Made by a program: the position numbers and the translations under genes. Below are positions 10,481-22,779 of a stretch of DNA of 64,000 nt, in pieces (position 1 is the stretch's first letter; the number at the start of each line of letters is the position of its first letter). The stretch is from the NCBI RefSeq assembly GCF_024362695.1, contig NC_065433.1:25081700-25145699 (forward strand). Direction: 5' to 3'. Origin of the DNA: Pectinophora gossypiella. Lineage: Eukaryota > Arthropoda > Insecta > Lepidoptera > Gelechiidae. The notes beneath the pieces are model-generated. The model was not told the DNA's origin, did no database searches, and saw only the letters and a program-made list of their open reading frames with translations.

Positions 10481-13400
10481 TGTAGGTAAAGGTTGTTATA
10501 AAGATCTTTCGCCAGATTCTCATTTTCATGTCCAGAGAGCTGCATTGTGTTAATTTATAATTTTAAAAAAGGTACGACCGAAACAATAACAATAACAACA
10601 ATATGTGCTTATTTAATATCAAAACAAACACGTAGCATTGGGTGAAATGAAAGGCTTACGTCCTGTACACTTTTTGCTCGTCTGTAAGCTTTATAAACTC
10701 AACTCTTCATTTTTGTATATCCAATACCTTTCAAATTCGTTTGTTCTAAAAATGAATAATTTTAACAAAATAAATTTTAGAAAACAAACATTCCAAAAAT
10801 GCTTTATTATTTGTTAGGACTCCGAAAGTGTTGTAAACAAGAAACATTAACAAATTATGCTTTTACCCAAATGAATTAACTATCTAAATTAATATTCGTA
10901 CACGCCACTACCTTGCAAGGGTAAATTATGACAAATGGGTACCAACACAATTTTGTCAGCTGCTTTCTTAGTATCAAATCGATGTGTACCTATAATTGTT
11001 TTTTCAAAAAAGTATTATGCGTAAATAAAAGTTTTACTTGCACATTCAGTTTTATATTGTTTTATACAGTGATAATTGGATTTCGTACTGAAGTCATCAG
11101 CTCGTGATTGTATGACATGCAACAGAAGCAAGTTAAATATTCGGCCGCTTGCTTATGCAAGGGCAGAAATTTTATATTTTTCTCACTTCATACATTTGAC
11201 AGATCCGGTTTGTAAAACTCCGCATAACAGGATTATGCGGTCTTTAATTTATGAAAGTATCGCCATTAGCCTTTCGTCACCATTACCATATCAGATATCA
11301 TGATTAATATTCAATGGCTCCTCACGAAAATCCCCTCGCACACTTACAACAAAATTTCAACACAGAATGTTATGTAAAAACGAGCTGTCATGCAAAACGA
11401 AGTTTTCCCAAAAGGTCTTGCGTTCCATTTCTGATAAAATAAAGTTAAAAGGGTTGGGTTGATCCCTTGGGAGGTTAACTTGGTCGCAAACATCGGAACA
11501 GGGCGATAACCTTTGCACGAACGAAATGGTGACTAAATTAATTTATCATTTCTACGTACATATGCTCTTTTTTCAACACTGTTGACAGTGGTACAAATAG
11601 TCATTTTTGAAACGTCTTTAACAAGTCACTAGAACGTACAGATACCAAAACAAATAAGTACCTACTTAAACTTACAACTCAAACTTAATTTATATGCCTA
11701 CTTCAAAACGATTACAACTAAAGACGGAAGTAATCCTTGAGTCGTTATTGAGCGTATAAAATCAGCTCGCTGATACACTCACACAATCTTGAATTTTCAT
11801 CGCAAACGGGTATGGTTAGACGCGAGGTCTCGTATAATGAAAACTCTTAAATGATGCGTGACTAATTTTATTAAATTTTCAAATAAAAACTGACTGAAGA
11901 TAATTGCACGGTTTACGGAGAAACGCATATGCACTTTTATTTGAACTGAACAAAACTTGTACTGATCATACAAAACAACGGAGGGTTGTTAGGGAAGTGA
12001 CGGAAAAACACAAAATTTGAAGTGTATGGGAATTTTGAACGTGTATTGTCAGTGAGGCAACCAGCCAGGATGAGAAGTTAGTGGCCAGGAGCGATGCCGA
12101 CCAGACCGGTTGACGTCGTTAGGTAGTGGCAAGAGGCACCGCGCTGCATTCCTATTCTAAAATTTCTATAAGCAAAAACATCCTTAGGGACATCCTTAAA
12201 ACATCTCATGCTTTTGTATCTCAAAGTCTCACATGGTGAAAGTGCAGTATTTGTGGATTAATGTAGGTAAATCGATCGAATACAGATTTAAATAAGCTTT
12301 TTGAGACACGATCATTAGAAAAACTATCGTGATGCAGAACCCCAAAAATATTTTGATTATGTCGTATTAGACGGACACCGGCATTGTCTGGATGTTATTG
12401 ACGAAATCGCCGTTCATGTTCAACGAGTATAAAACTTGTAAAGCGAGAGATTAGCCTAGTGTGCGCTTAAATCACGTACGAGAAATATACCTACTAACAA
12501 TTATCCTAGACGATCTTCCTTCGCTATAGTTACTTTTTATCAATAAATTGTTTGATTTTCTAGTATTCTATCTTCAATAATTTTGATGATAAGCCAAAGG
12601 GAAACACAATTATGCTCGCTGCTACGTGTGAGCCCCGAATTGTAGTCTCCAATTTGTCGCGGAAATATCGGTGAAAGAAAATTACATTTACTTCTACCGT
12701 TAATATAAAAACATAGTGAGAAACTGCATACATTTAATCTAAATGCCTTGTGTGCTACTGCTGCTGCAATCTTGGTCAAGTAGTTAATGTCAGCTGAGGC
12801 AAACCTAAAATAAGTCATGTAAAAAAAATATAGGTCACGTGAAAGAAAATGAATAAAACGTGGACCAGGTGCCTGGCAAGAAAAACTGATGGAGTCCTGC
12901 TGAACAGGTGGTGTACAAATGCCACATCAAAGCATTGCTGCAATGTGTCTTTTTAACCACCCTTATCTGTAAGTGTTTCCTTCTCTTCTTCAAGCTAGGC
13001 TATTTTAGGTTATTGGAGATAATGCAAGTGACTATTTTGGATATAAAACCTGCAACTATCAGTTTTCACATATGTTTCCGCTTTTCTTCGTTTTTTCCCA
13101 ACCCGCAAAGTTTTCAGATGTACCAAACTCCATTTAGAAGTGGTCCTCCGATGATACTTATTTTACCAAAAAAGATGTCGCAAACAAATAGAAGAAATTC
13201 AAACTTGTCTCGTGTGCAAGAAAACAAGTTAATGACGTTCTCTACATTAACAAGCAATCGTCATTATTCCGTTAAAAGCAATTTTTACATAAAAAACCTA
13301 TTTATAAAGTGTACTGCGTTTGAAAAATAATAATATTGTAACTGACAAAAGCATAATTGTAACATAAAAGAAATTAGGGTGGTAACAGAACCACAAAACA

Positions 13401-13800
13401 AATATCCTAGCTAAATAATGTAACAGACAGAAAACACATTAGTCTAATAACCTTTGGGATTGCCACACCCAGAGTTCTACACGTTTCGTGACTGCGCAGC
13501 GTTAAAATTGAGTCACCAAATTATAAACTAGATGTGCATAATGAATTTCAAATGGTTTCGTATTACTTAATTTAAACGATAAACGGACACATATGAGTAA
13601 CTAAATTATGTTATATTTGCGCCACAGGTTGATATTCCAGGCGCGATTTAGTATTACTTTATATTGTAAAGTAAAATAAATTACTTCTCTTTCGTCGAAG
13701 TATATTCATGTCATAATATTTTAAGTAAGGTATTTATTTAATCTGATTTATATTATATGTTCACTCCAGTACCTAAACACAAAAACGCTTAAAATGAATA
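10481..13800. other. Long stretch without recognised features
   Basis: AT-rich single-copy-looking DNA. The longest frames (92 codons at 12540-12818 minus, 140 codons at 12908-13330 plus) have compositions typical of chance frames and no motif I recognise. A host exon here cannot be excluded but nothing supports one. Confidence 0.4.
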
Positions 13801-13837
13801 ATGAATATTCTTGTACTATTATACATATTACTAATAT

Positions 13838-15030
13838 TTTTTACCGACTTCAAAAAAGGAGGAGGTTCTCAATTCGACCGTATATTTTTTTTTTTTTTTT
13901 TATGTTTGTTCGGGCATATCTTCGTCGTATATGAACCGATTTTGATAATTCTTTTTTTGTTTGAAAGGAGATATACCCAAGGGGGTCCCATGTCAAGGAA
14001 GTCAGGATCTGATGATGGAAGACCAGAGAAATCGAGGGGAATTTTCAAAAATCGTAGGAGCGACTAGTGCGTTTGTAAAGTCATATTGATCGGATCGATC
14101 TTTAGGCTTCGGGAAAACTTCCCGACCTTCGAAAACTGGTCAGCATCAGGGAGATACCCTATGGCCTGGCAAAACTATACAACCTGGAGCAATTTTTCTT
14201 TCACGAAACGTATTTAAATCTTGATCAAATTCAATCGCCGGTGCAAAAAAACAAAATGGCGGAAAAAAAAGATGGCCGCCATACAAAATTTTGTCGATTT
14301 TGGAAGAAGCCCGTTTGGGTAAAAATAATGTATGGGGCGCTTACTCAAAACGTCATGTAGAGTACGGAAATACTTTCTGGTCACCAAAAACTGCTCCGCA
14401 TCAGAGAGATACTCTACGGCCTGGCAAAACTTTTGCACGTGAACCAATATTTCTTTCAGAGCACTTATTTAAATCTTGGTCAAATTCCATAGCGCGTAAA
14501 AAAAACAAAATGGCGGAAAAACAAGATGGCCGCCATACACAATTTTGTTTTTTCAGAAAATGTCTCGGGATATAAAATATATATCGGGGTTGTGATCGGA
14601 TCGTCATGTTAAGTATGGAAATACTTCCCGATTTTCGAAAACTGCTCCGCATCAGGGTGACACCCTACGGCCTGGCGAAACTATCACACCTGAACCAATT
14701 TTTCTTTCACGAAACCTATTTAAATCTTGGTCGAATTTAATGGCCGGTGAAAAAAATACAAAATGGCGAAAAAACAAGATGGCCGCCATACAAAATTTTG
14801 TTTTTCCAGAAAATGTCTTGGGGGTAAAAATGATGTATAGGGGTGTGATCGGAACGTCATCTTTGAAAACTGCTCCCAATCAGGGAGACATCCTACGGTC
14901 TGGCAAACCTATTGCACCTGGATTTTGTTTGTTTCCACGACACCCATTTAAATCTTGGTCAAATTCTGTCGCCGGTGAAATAAAACAAAATGGCGGAAAA
15001 ACAAGATGGCCGCCATACGAAGAGGGACAG
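13838..15030 (+). repeat. Repeat element with four tandem ~230-255-bp units
   Basis: It opens with ACCGACTTCAAAAAAGGAGG and TTCTCAATTCGACCGTAT, a common moth repeat head. Four units follow with the marker CTG(C/G)T(C/-)(C/A)(G/A)CATCAGGGAGA at about 14135, 14390, 14641 and 14869 (steps 255, 251 and 228). Each unit carries ACAAAATGGCGGAAAA and AAGATGGCCGCCATAC, so every unit also contains a short GGCGG/CCGCC hairpin. Frames crossing the units are repeat-derived and not genes. Confidence 0.75.
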
Positions 15031-15159
15031 TTTCGAATAAACAGGACACGCGAGCTGCTTTAGCAGCGAGCGAACCACGCGAAATCTACTGTATCTATAT
15101 GTATGCGTGAGTGTGTATGATAGCAGCTTCCACTGACAACCACATGTGTGTATGTACAC

Positions 15160-15193
15160 ATACACATGTGTGTGTGTGTGTGTGTGCGTGTGT

Positions 15194-15242
<49 letters not shown>

Positions 15243-15345
15243 TGTGCGTGTGTCTGTGTGTGTGCGTGTATCTGTGTGCGTGCGTGTGTACGTGCGCGTA
15301 TGCTCGTGTGCGTTAGCGCGTGTGTGAGTGTGTGTGTGTAAACAT
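15160..15345 (+). repeat. (TG)n/(CG)n microsatellite
   Basis: Nearly continuous TG dinucleotides with a (CG)n block at about 15197-15210 and scattered interruptions. Alternating purine-pyrimidine DNA of this length can adopt Z-form. Overlapping 76- and 91-codon frames are artefacts. Confidence 0.95.
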
Positions 15346-15384
15346 GTTCATCAATAATAATTGTGATCACTACTAATAATATAG

Positions 15385-15765
15385 AGAGAGACTCGAGGCC
15401 TTTGAAATGTGGTGTTGGAGGAGGATGGAAAGAATAAGTTGGACAGAAAGGGTTACAAATGAGGAAGTGCTAGTAAGAGTAAGGGAAAAGAGACAAATAC
15501 TGAGAATTATTGAGGACAGAAGAGGCAAGATGATTGGACACCTAATAAGACACGACGAATTCATTAAAAACATCATAGAAGGAAAGCTAGAAGGAAAGAG
15601 AGGAAGGGGAAGACCAAGAAGAGCTTACATGGAACAGATTAAAGAAAAGGTTAACGTCGTGTCTTATAGGGAAGTCAAGGAATTGGCCTTTGATAGACTG
15701 GAATGGAAAATGCTACACCGACAAGAGCGTGGCTCTTAAATTGATGATGATGACTAATAATATAT
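15385..15765 (+). pseudogene. LINE ORF2 C-terminal remnant (RTE-like)
   Basis: 110 open codons (15407-15739) read MWCWRRMERISW, then TNEEVLVRVREKR, GHLIRHD, IIEGKLEGKRGRGRPRRAYM, QIKEKVNVVSYREVKELA and LHRQERGS. This is the conserved tail after the reverse transcriptase domain in RTE-like non-LTR elements, matching 1113-1375. The stop is followed by TTGATGATGATGAC, a short tandem 3' end typical of that clade. The reverse transcriptase core is missing, so the copy is 5' truncated. Clade naming is inference. Confidence 0.75.
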
Positions 15766-15851
15766 TATATTATTATATATGAATATAAATCAGAAAATCT
15801 GTCTGTCTGCATCCTTGCTCGGTCTAACCATCACTTAAAATCGTAAAATAA

Positions 15852-16284
15852 AATAAAAATTTTAACAAAAAAAAAACCGACTTCAAACGCAAAACTAAAA
15901 AGCAATAAATAAATTTACTTCGCACAAAGTAATTAGTACGTATTTTCAATTAGTTAATTATTTTATAATTCTGAAGTCGGTGCCAAGTAAATGCTACAAC
16001 AACCCTACTACAATATCAAATTACTATGTACACACAATATTGTTTAATACCTATATCAAAGCAATTACAAAACAATGTCAAACAAAAAATTACAAAACAA
16101 TCAGTATTGAAAAATATATGAATCGGTACTTCGTTGTAGCATTTCCTTGGCACCGGCTTCAGATTTATAAAATAATTAACTAATTGAAAATACGTACTAA
16201 TTACTTTGTGCGAAGTAAATTTATTTATTGCTTTTTAGTTTTGCGTTTGAAGTCGGTTTTTTTTTTTGTTAAAATTTTTATTTT
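15852..16284. mobile_element. Foldback MITE with ~150-bp arms
   Basis: The left arm AAAATTTTAACAAAAAAA, ACCGACTTCAAACGCAAAAC to GTCGGTGCCAAGTAAATGCT (15852-16001) returns inverted at about 16130-16284 (AGCATTTCCTTGGCACCGGC to GTTTGAAGTCGGTTTT). A loop of about 125 bp separates them. There is no coding content. Confidence 0.8.
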
Positions 16285-16296
16285 TAGATCTTATAT

Positions 16297-16432
16297 CGTC
16301 TGTGATGTCAGGATTATAATTGAGCCGCCAAAGGCCTCTGACATGGCTCATGTGAAGACTACATACTTACATCAGTAAGTAATAACCGGGACAAACGATT
16401 TAACGTGCCTTCCGAAGCACGGATTTTTTGTG
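16297..16432 (-). repeat. SINE body fragment
   Basis: On the minus strand it contains CCGTGCTTCGGAAGGCACGT, then CCCGGTTATTACTTACTGAT and the block GAGCCATGTCAGAGGCCTTT, the order seen in the SINE at 34234-35414. The tRNA-like head is absent. Confidence 0.7.
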
Positions 16433-17600
16433 GTAAGAATGTAAGTGAATAGTGGTAAAGTTGTATTTTTCTTAACGGTAGCTACTGAATTGAGTTTATT
16501 ATTAGTCTATGATAAAAGAGTATTTACCTCTAGATAATTATTATGTATCAAAGCAATTTCCCTTTAGCCTTCAGTTATATTTTTATGCTAGTAAACTTTG
16601 TTGTAACACTTATCCACAATTTATTAAAAAAATTGCCTAATTTTGTAAGTTTTACAAGAGTCAAACTGCAATAATTTGGTTTCTTTGATTTGTAATAAAG
16701 TAGGCATTAGAAAATGTGTCATATAAGGATAATGTTTTAGAGTAACGCAAGTACGAAAAGCAAAGTGAAAGAATTGCTGAGTGACCTTTGTAGCCAGCAG
16801 TTACGGTTACTTCATTATATTCAAGGTACGCACGCTACTTATAATTTTCTGGTAAAATGTGTAAACAGAGCTTCTTATTCTTTTGTTATTATAATAAATG
16901 TTTTCTCCTTCTTTGCTTTATTCTGATGCTTGCTCTGAATAGCTAAGACTTATTACCTACATCAAAGCTTTTTTCGAAGTCAGGTAACAAACAACCAAAC
17001 AGATGCTCAAAACGAAAACACGACAATGCGTTACGGCGCCGCGGGGTAAAAGTTACTCAGGAATAAACTACGGCCATTACTCCAAGAAATCACCTCACTT
17101 ATCAGAAAAGATTAAGCGCAGTAATAGTTCCAGGAGAAGTGACCAATAAGGTGTGCGACATTTCGTGGACGTCTATTATCAACTTATCCTGTTTCAGGAT
17201 TGAGTAATGAGTTTAAGACACTGAGTGAGTTAGCCTGTGAGTCCCGGAGGACTCACCACCAGGTTGAGTGGAAAATAGTAGCTGTAGAGAAGACAGCAGG
17301 AAGGGCTATTCAACGTGAAGATAGCATGGAAATACTCAAGTCTTCTCAACTTCCATATTTTATAATCCTAAAATATCTGTGATTGCCAAGTTGCCGAGTT
17401 TAAAAGAAATGTGGCACTACTTAATTAAATAATGCCATATTGACTTACATCAAGGTGCAAAAAAATAGATTACCATCCAGACCTGAAACACTCATTACCC
17501 TGACTTTTACTATGCTGCTATCATCAGTTACGTAAAAAAAAATTCAGATACCTATACCTTCTCTTCAATCTAAGTCGATTTTGCGTGAGGAAAATAAAGA
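16433..17600. other. No recognised gene
   Basis: AT-rich, apparently unique sequence. A 60-codon frame at 17200-17382 lacks an ATG start and any motif. Confidence 0.35.
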
Positions 17601-17605
17601 GATCA

Positions 17606-18640
17606 TGTGATGGATCCTTATTTTGGCGTCGCTATACGAACCATCAATAGCGACTACAGTTGGTGAAAATTTTTCGGTAGCGTATGTACAGTCATGAGTG
17701 ACTCACTTAGAACACTGTCTCACTATTATATTTGACATTTAATGAGACTCACGGTTTAATATGTCAAAAAGAATGCTCCGCTCGTCGAACCGACTACGTT
17801 TGAAACGTTAACAGCCTAGCGAGATACAGGTGACCGAGCTGCAAAAACGTATGTTGTTTCTCAAAGCCGAAGTAGAGTCTGAAGAACTCCCCATTGCTCC
17901 ACGAGAGACACATCGGCGTTGGCGAAAATTTTAGGACGTGTCTCTGATGGAGTTGCACACGGTCGTATGCGACTGCGAAGTGATCATTAACAGTAGGCCA
18001 ATCACTTACGTCAGCAATGACTGTGAAGAGCTTAATACCCTGACTCCTGCCTCTTTCATTCAATCACAAACGGGTCCCCGTGTCAATATCATCTACCATC
18101 TGGTCCAAATTGATCGTAACATTTTGAATGCACGGTTAAGGCATCTACAAACCTACGGGATAATTTCCAGCAGAGATTTAGAGGCGAGTACATCGCAAAT
18201 CTGATCCACAGGGCAGCCTGCAGACGAGGTGCTGGATCTTAATTGATTGTTGGGAACTTGGTTCTCGTGGAAGCGGAGGCCAAGCGTCTGCCCTGGCCGT
18301 TGGGGATAGTGAAGGAGACGTACGTGGGACATGACAGGCACGAGAGGGTTGCAAGAGTGCGCACCGTCGCCGGCTATAAAGTGCGGCCAATCCGGCGGCT
18401 CTATCCCCTCGAGCTCGAGAACAATTCGAAACTCACTCCGACGATAACGCAGAATTCGATACAGACAAACAACGGAGACTCTGACAAATACAGACTAGGA
18501 CGACTGTGACGCCTCGGTTCGGACGTGTGTTCCGTCCACGTCGCAGACTGGCATACTAATATAGGACCTCCCGGTTCTGCTCCTAACTGGGAGTGTGACG
18601 GAACCTTATTTTGGCGTCGCCATGCAACCCTCATGGGTCA
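17606..18640 (+). mobile_element. BEL/Pao retrotransposon remnant
   Basis: Bounded by two related short segments, GGATCCTTATTTTGGCGTCG at about 17612 and GGAACCTTATTTTGGCGTCG at about 18599. Each contains TTTTGGCGTCGC like an LTR edge with primer site. Between them lie the end of integrase and the downstream DUF5641-type domain. About 4-5 kb of pol and all of gag are missing. Whether the bounding segments are LTR edges is inference. Confidence 0.6.
17938..18509 (+). pseudogene. BEL/Pao pol 3' end (integrase tail and DUF5641), frameshifted
   Basis: 17938-18204 reads MSLMELHTVVCDCEVIINSR, then PITYVSNDCEELNTLTPASF. This matches the end of a Pao integrase core (E-x-I-I-N-S-R-P-L/I-T-Y, L-T-P-x-x-F). 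From 18243, in a different frame, comes VGNLVLVEAEAKRLPWPLG, then VARVRT and a GYKVRPIRRLYPLE motif, the DUF5641 pattern that closes Pao polyproteins. A stop (TAG) lies just upstream of 17938 and the two parts differ in frame, so the gene is dead. The spacing shows only a partial polyprotein survived. Confidence 0.8.
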
Positions 18641-18729
18641 TGGGACTATTCATATAGTGACGTCAGATGGTGCAGCAGCTTATATGTACAATATTTCCAT
18701 GAAAGATCAATTTGTACTACATTTCTGAA

Positions 18730-19930
18730 AATCATTAAAAACGTAACAATGGGCTCCTGATTACCAAAGAAAGCTTAAAAACTCCCTTAGTCTACAGTCT
18801 ACATTTTAACATATTTCGGATGATGGTATTTCGTCGCTAGCAGAATATACCTCTAAATCATAAATTTTAATATGTTTATATTTTAAATAAATGAAACTGT
18901 AAACCATAATATCTTGCCACAAATTTTACAGTGCGTGAACGTACAAGCTGAATTTTCGTGTTTTACAACTGAAACTCTGCCGAAATAATTTTCCACTGAA
19001 AGTTTTCAAGCTCTGTTTCATTGTATTTTGAGTTCGTTTGCGGTAACACCACTTACGTTCAGTGTCCACTGGACGGATCAAATTCGTTAAAATTTTCAGC
19101 TGGTCTGTTTGAATTTTAACTTCAACGTTTTAAAGCGGTGATGCTTACAGCGAAGTCGAAATTATTGTTAAATAGACGATATTTTAGATCAAAGGTACCT
19201 ACCATAGTTATCAAAACACCTAAGTAATACGTAATTATAATCTTTTTGTGTATGTTTTAAAATGTTTGTTGTATGTACCTATGTGTGTGCAATAAAGAAT
19301 ATTTGATTTGATAATAATTATGGATAAATAATAACGGTCGGTCACACTTTATTTAACACTCAATCGTCACTGAACCAGTATGCTTCCGAAACCTCGTGCC
19401 CGTACCGCCAACGTTTACTTACCTGTACTACTAACTTGTACGATGAAACAGTTCGAAGAGTCTGTTGGAGAAAAACCTATTTTGAGATTTTTACTTTGTC
19501 GTGCTTGAGAAATTTTGCGAACATACGTAAGTATATTTTTACATGTCCCACCATATCTAGTAAGTGTGTGTGTGCAGTTCTAAAACGGGGCATGTCAAGC
19601 ATCCACATTATAAGTTATTTCCTTTTACAATTCCACAATATAGTAACATGACATAGACACCCATTCACATGTCAAAACCTCAGAGTGTACATTATTACTG
19701 AAGATAGCTTTTAGCTAGAGGGGCACAATGTGCAAGGTTTTACCTTTTATCACAGCAGACAATGGTTATCTACCTCCTCGCGTCTTTTATTCATTGTTAT
19801 TTTTGTCCGAGATATTTTCTTAAAGATTCCCATCCGAGAGATTAAGACAGAATTTCAAATAACCCTCTTCCCATGACATCTTAAAATCAAAATGTCTTAT
19901 GCCTTAAAATGCCTAAAGTTACATGCCTGT
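18730..19930. other. Mostly unassigned; one short LINE tail
   Basis: A + strand tail with GTGCAATAAAGAATATTTGA at 19285-19311 is like the 3' ends at 41900 and 46970. I see nothing else in this AT-rich stretch. Confidence 0.4.
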
Positions 19931-20564
19931 TACGGACGGCTGGGAAAAAAGAGGTCGCGGCAGAAGATAATGCGCAAAACGGCGACTAGTTGCGAGTGCG
20001 AGTGTTGCGGAGGGTCGGGGCGGGGGTTTTGACCATTCTGATCGCTCTGTCTTGCCGAGTGCTCGGAAGCATTTTACCGTCTACCTACACGGGTATTTTT
20101 ATTAAAATACCCTCCTGCTACCGCGGCTCCAAACGGTATCACCGTTATCACCCCTATCCACCCCCGGCCTCCCACCAGCGGGTCTCACCGGGGAGGGAGT
20201 GATAACGTGTGCTCTGCCAGGCGGACCGCCAAGCTTCGCACGCAAGCAGCCCCAAAGTTGCTGCACCGCGCCCTGACCGTAACGGGGTGAGCATGGCTCC
20301 CCCAACAGCCAGAGGAGTTCGGAAAAGGACGACGCGCACATATGTGCGCACGCGCGTCCCCACCGCTGCTTCCCTAACAACACCGACTCCCGCGCCACGC
20401 TTCGACGACATTCGCCGACCGTCCCCTTTCCCGCTGCCCCGACTTCCGGGAACGGGATCCGCGGAGAAGAAGACCGCGCCGCCGCCACTGGGGCCCGCAG
20501 CACTCTCCATGCCCTTGTTCTGGTTCTGAACACGAATCCGGAGTCACCACCGCATGCGCCTCCG

Positions 20565-21017
20565 CGTCCGTCCCTCCGGACGACGCCCACATTGAAGCCT
20601 TGTACATTTCCAGCCGCCGCTCGCACCCGCGAGCAAGAAAATTCCACCTATCGTGGTCTACCGGCTGCCTGACTGGCCCAACCACTGCGGGAGTTGCTGG
20701 GCCACGTCCCCAACGCGCGCCCGTACGGGAAGGGCGTCCGCTTCCTGGCGAGGACCGAGGAAGAGTTCCGGCTCTACCAGCGGTACCGCACCACCCTGGA
20801 GAGAGCCACGGCTGAAGCTGGCCATACAAGGCCTCCCAATGGATACCGACGTCGCTGAGTTGGAGGAGAAGCTGCGCGCCCGCGGCTTCGACCCCCAATT
20901 CATCCGCCCCATCCAGCCTCGTGAGGGAAGGACGGGCTGTCTCTTCTTCGCGGAGATCTGCAGGACGCTGGATTTCCAGCGGATCTACGAGGTCTCCGAG
21001 CTCCTCTGCATGCCCGG
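20565..21017 (+). pseudogene. Jockey ORF1 (gag-like), 5' part, frameshifted
   Basis: The frame KIPPIVVYRLPDWP (about 20640-20690) fits the start of the conserved domain of Jockey ORF1. The reading then shifts: one frame gives NARPYGKGVRFLARTEEEFR, another gives LKLAIQGLPMDTDVAELEEK from about 20810 through GCLFFAEICRT and IYEVSELLCMPG. This is the PRE_C2HC-like region that precedes the zinc knuckles. At least one frameshift is needed, so the copy is defective. Minus-strand frames of up to 181 codons here are shadows of GC-rich coding DNA. Confidence 0.75.
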
Positions 21018-21244
21018 CCCAAGTAGCACCGGTTTGGAGGCTTAAAACGAAATTCTCTATTGATAGTCTATACGTGGTTTATTTCTAGACAAGGGCTTTC
21101 TACAGATGGCTTCTATAAAGTAATAATATTCTTATAGATTATTTTTACTAATATTTGTTTATTTTTAGATAATTTGCTCTATAGAGCACTTATTTTAAGT
21201 AAATTTATAGGTTTGACGATTATCTTAAGACAAATTGTTCTATA

Positions 21245-22530
21245 CGAGGGTTGTTCCGGAAATTGTTAGCCACGCCTTAAATATAATCTCTTTTTTCCTG
21301 AAACTATTTTAAATTGACGGCTAATTTTAACACTGATCATCTTGCTGAAAATCATTTGCCACTAAGAAGTCGTTATTTTTTCAAACATTTTTTTAAATTG
21401 GCTGTCATGCTTCTTTTGTTTACAACAATGGACGTCTCGCGGGAAGGTTTTCGTGCTATGATTTTCTACGATTATAAACGAGGGTTAACATTTAAGGAAT
21501 CACAGGAAAATTTACAGGCTGCTTTCGGGGAGTCTGCCCCTGCGTTAGCAACGATTACTTATTGGTATCGTGAATTTAAACGTGGTCAAGAGAGCTTGAA
21601 CGATGACCCCAGACCCGGCCGACCATCAACTGCAGTAACTCATGAAAACGTGATTCGAGTAGAGTGGCTAATCCAGGAAAATACAAATATTACACATAGA
21701 GAGATTCAGGCTGAACTGAAGATCGGATCCCGGGCAGTTTCCACCATCTTGCATGAACACCTGAAAGTCAGAAAGGTTGCTTCGCGATGGATACCTCATT
21801 CTCTCACCGATGACCAAAAGTCCCGACGTGTAGATTGGTGCAAATTTATGCTGGAAAAATTCGAAGGAGGAACTTCGCAAAACGTTTCCTATATTCTTAC
21901 ATCTGACGAATCTTGGATCTACTGGTACGATCCTCTCACAAAGCAGCAATCCACGCAATGGGTGTTACGAAAGTGGTTCGCGGGCGGAGCGTGAATAAAA
22001 AAAATGATAGCGGCTTTTTTTCGAAGCAGTGGACCAGTTGCTGTTATTCCGCTAGAAGATCGTAGAACAGTTACTAGTGAATGGTATTGCAACGTTTGTC
22101 TGCCACAGGCTTTCGAGGAGTCGAATAATGAACGCCCAAGTACCGGTATCCGTGGTATTCTATTTCACCAGGACAATGCGCCCGCTCACACAGCTGCAAG
22201 AACTGTTGACTATTTGTCAACTTCGGGGGTACAAATGTTACCACCTCCTCCCTATAGTCCCGACCTAGCTCCGTGCGATTTTTTTTTATTTCCCACGGTG
22301 AAAAAAATGCTTCGTGGACGAAGATTCGAAACAGCAGCCGAAGCCGTGGAAGAATTTCGACAGCAATTTTTCGACCTTCCGCAAGATGAGTTTTTCAAAT
22401 GTTTTGAAAGCTGGTTTAGCCGAATGCACAAGTGTATAGGGGTTGCAGGGGAATATTTTGAAAAAATATAAATATTTCTTTACCATATCTTGGCTAATTT
22501 TAATTTTACTAAAAAACGGAACAGCCCTCG
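21245..22530 (+). mobile_element. mariner element, defective
   Basis: 1286 bp flanked by TA (21243-21244 and 22531-22532). The left end CGAGGGTTGTTCCGGAAATT and the right end, reversed, CGAGGGCTGTTCCGTTTTTT form the inverted repeat. Length and TA site are typical of mariner. Confidence 0.9.
21428..22471 (+). pseudogene. mariner transposase, frameshifted (DD34D type)
   Basis: The protein cuts and pastes the element at TA sites. The N-terminal half begins MDVSREGFRAMIFYDYKRG and shows the paired helix-turn-helix region, a GRPST linker, the SRWIPHSL motif and the first catalytic Asp in TSDESWIYWYDP. The C-terminal half starts near 22004 and has the second Asp in LFHQDNAPAH and the third in YSPDLAPCDFFLFP, then runs to the stop at 22469-22471. 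Between them (about 21968-22004) the frame shifts twice, near ACGAAAGTGG and in an A8 run, and a few residues seem missing. All three catalytic Asp codons survive, but the protein cannot be made whole. Confidence 0.9.
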
Positions 22531-22673
22531 TAAGTAGTAAATAAAGCCTAGAGGCACCTATTTTTAAGATAATTTATAGATAAGATGGTTCATTTTAAGA
22601 TATAACTTTCTACAAATATTACATTTTAGCTAATGGTACTCTTATCTTTTCTTTATAGCTCGACTTCACTCTC

Positions 22674-22745
22674 CACCCCCTCCGGTTGATTGAGGGGAGG
22701 CCTGTGCCCAGCAGTGGGACGTATATAGGCAGTTTATGTATGTTA
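22674..22745 (+). repeat. Retroelement tail fragment
   Basis: CCCCCTCCGGTTGATTGAGG, GGCCTGTGCCCAGCAGTGGG and ACGTATATAGGC; same family as 1385-1510. Confidence 0.7.
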
Positions 22746-22779
22746 TGAGTCTAAAAATTTGATAGTGAAATGGTGTCTC

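Noticed and set aside
12540..13330. Open frames of 92 and 140 codons
   Set aside because: Composition is typical of AT-rich chance frames, with no motif, no supporting splice signals and no neighbouring exons.
15095..15370. His/Thr-rich and Cys/Val-rich frames of 76-91 codons
   Set aside because: They are translations of the (TG)n microsatellite.
20102..20898. Minus-strand frames of 118-181 codons
   Set aside because: They lie opposite the GC-rich Jockey ORF1 and are shadows of its codon composition.
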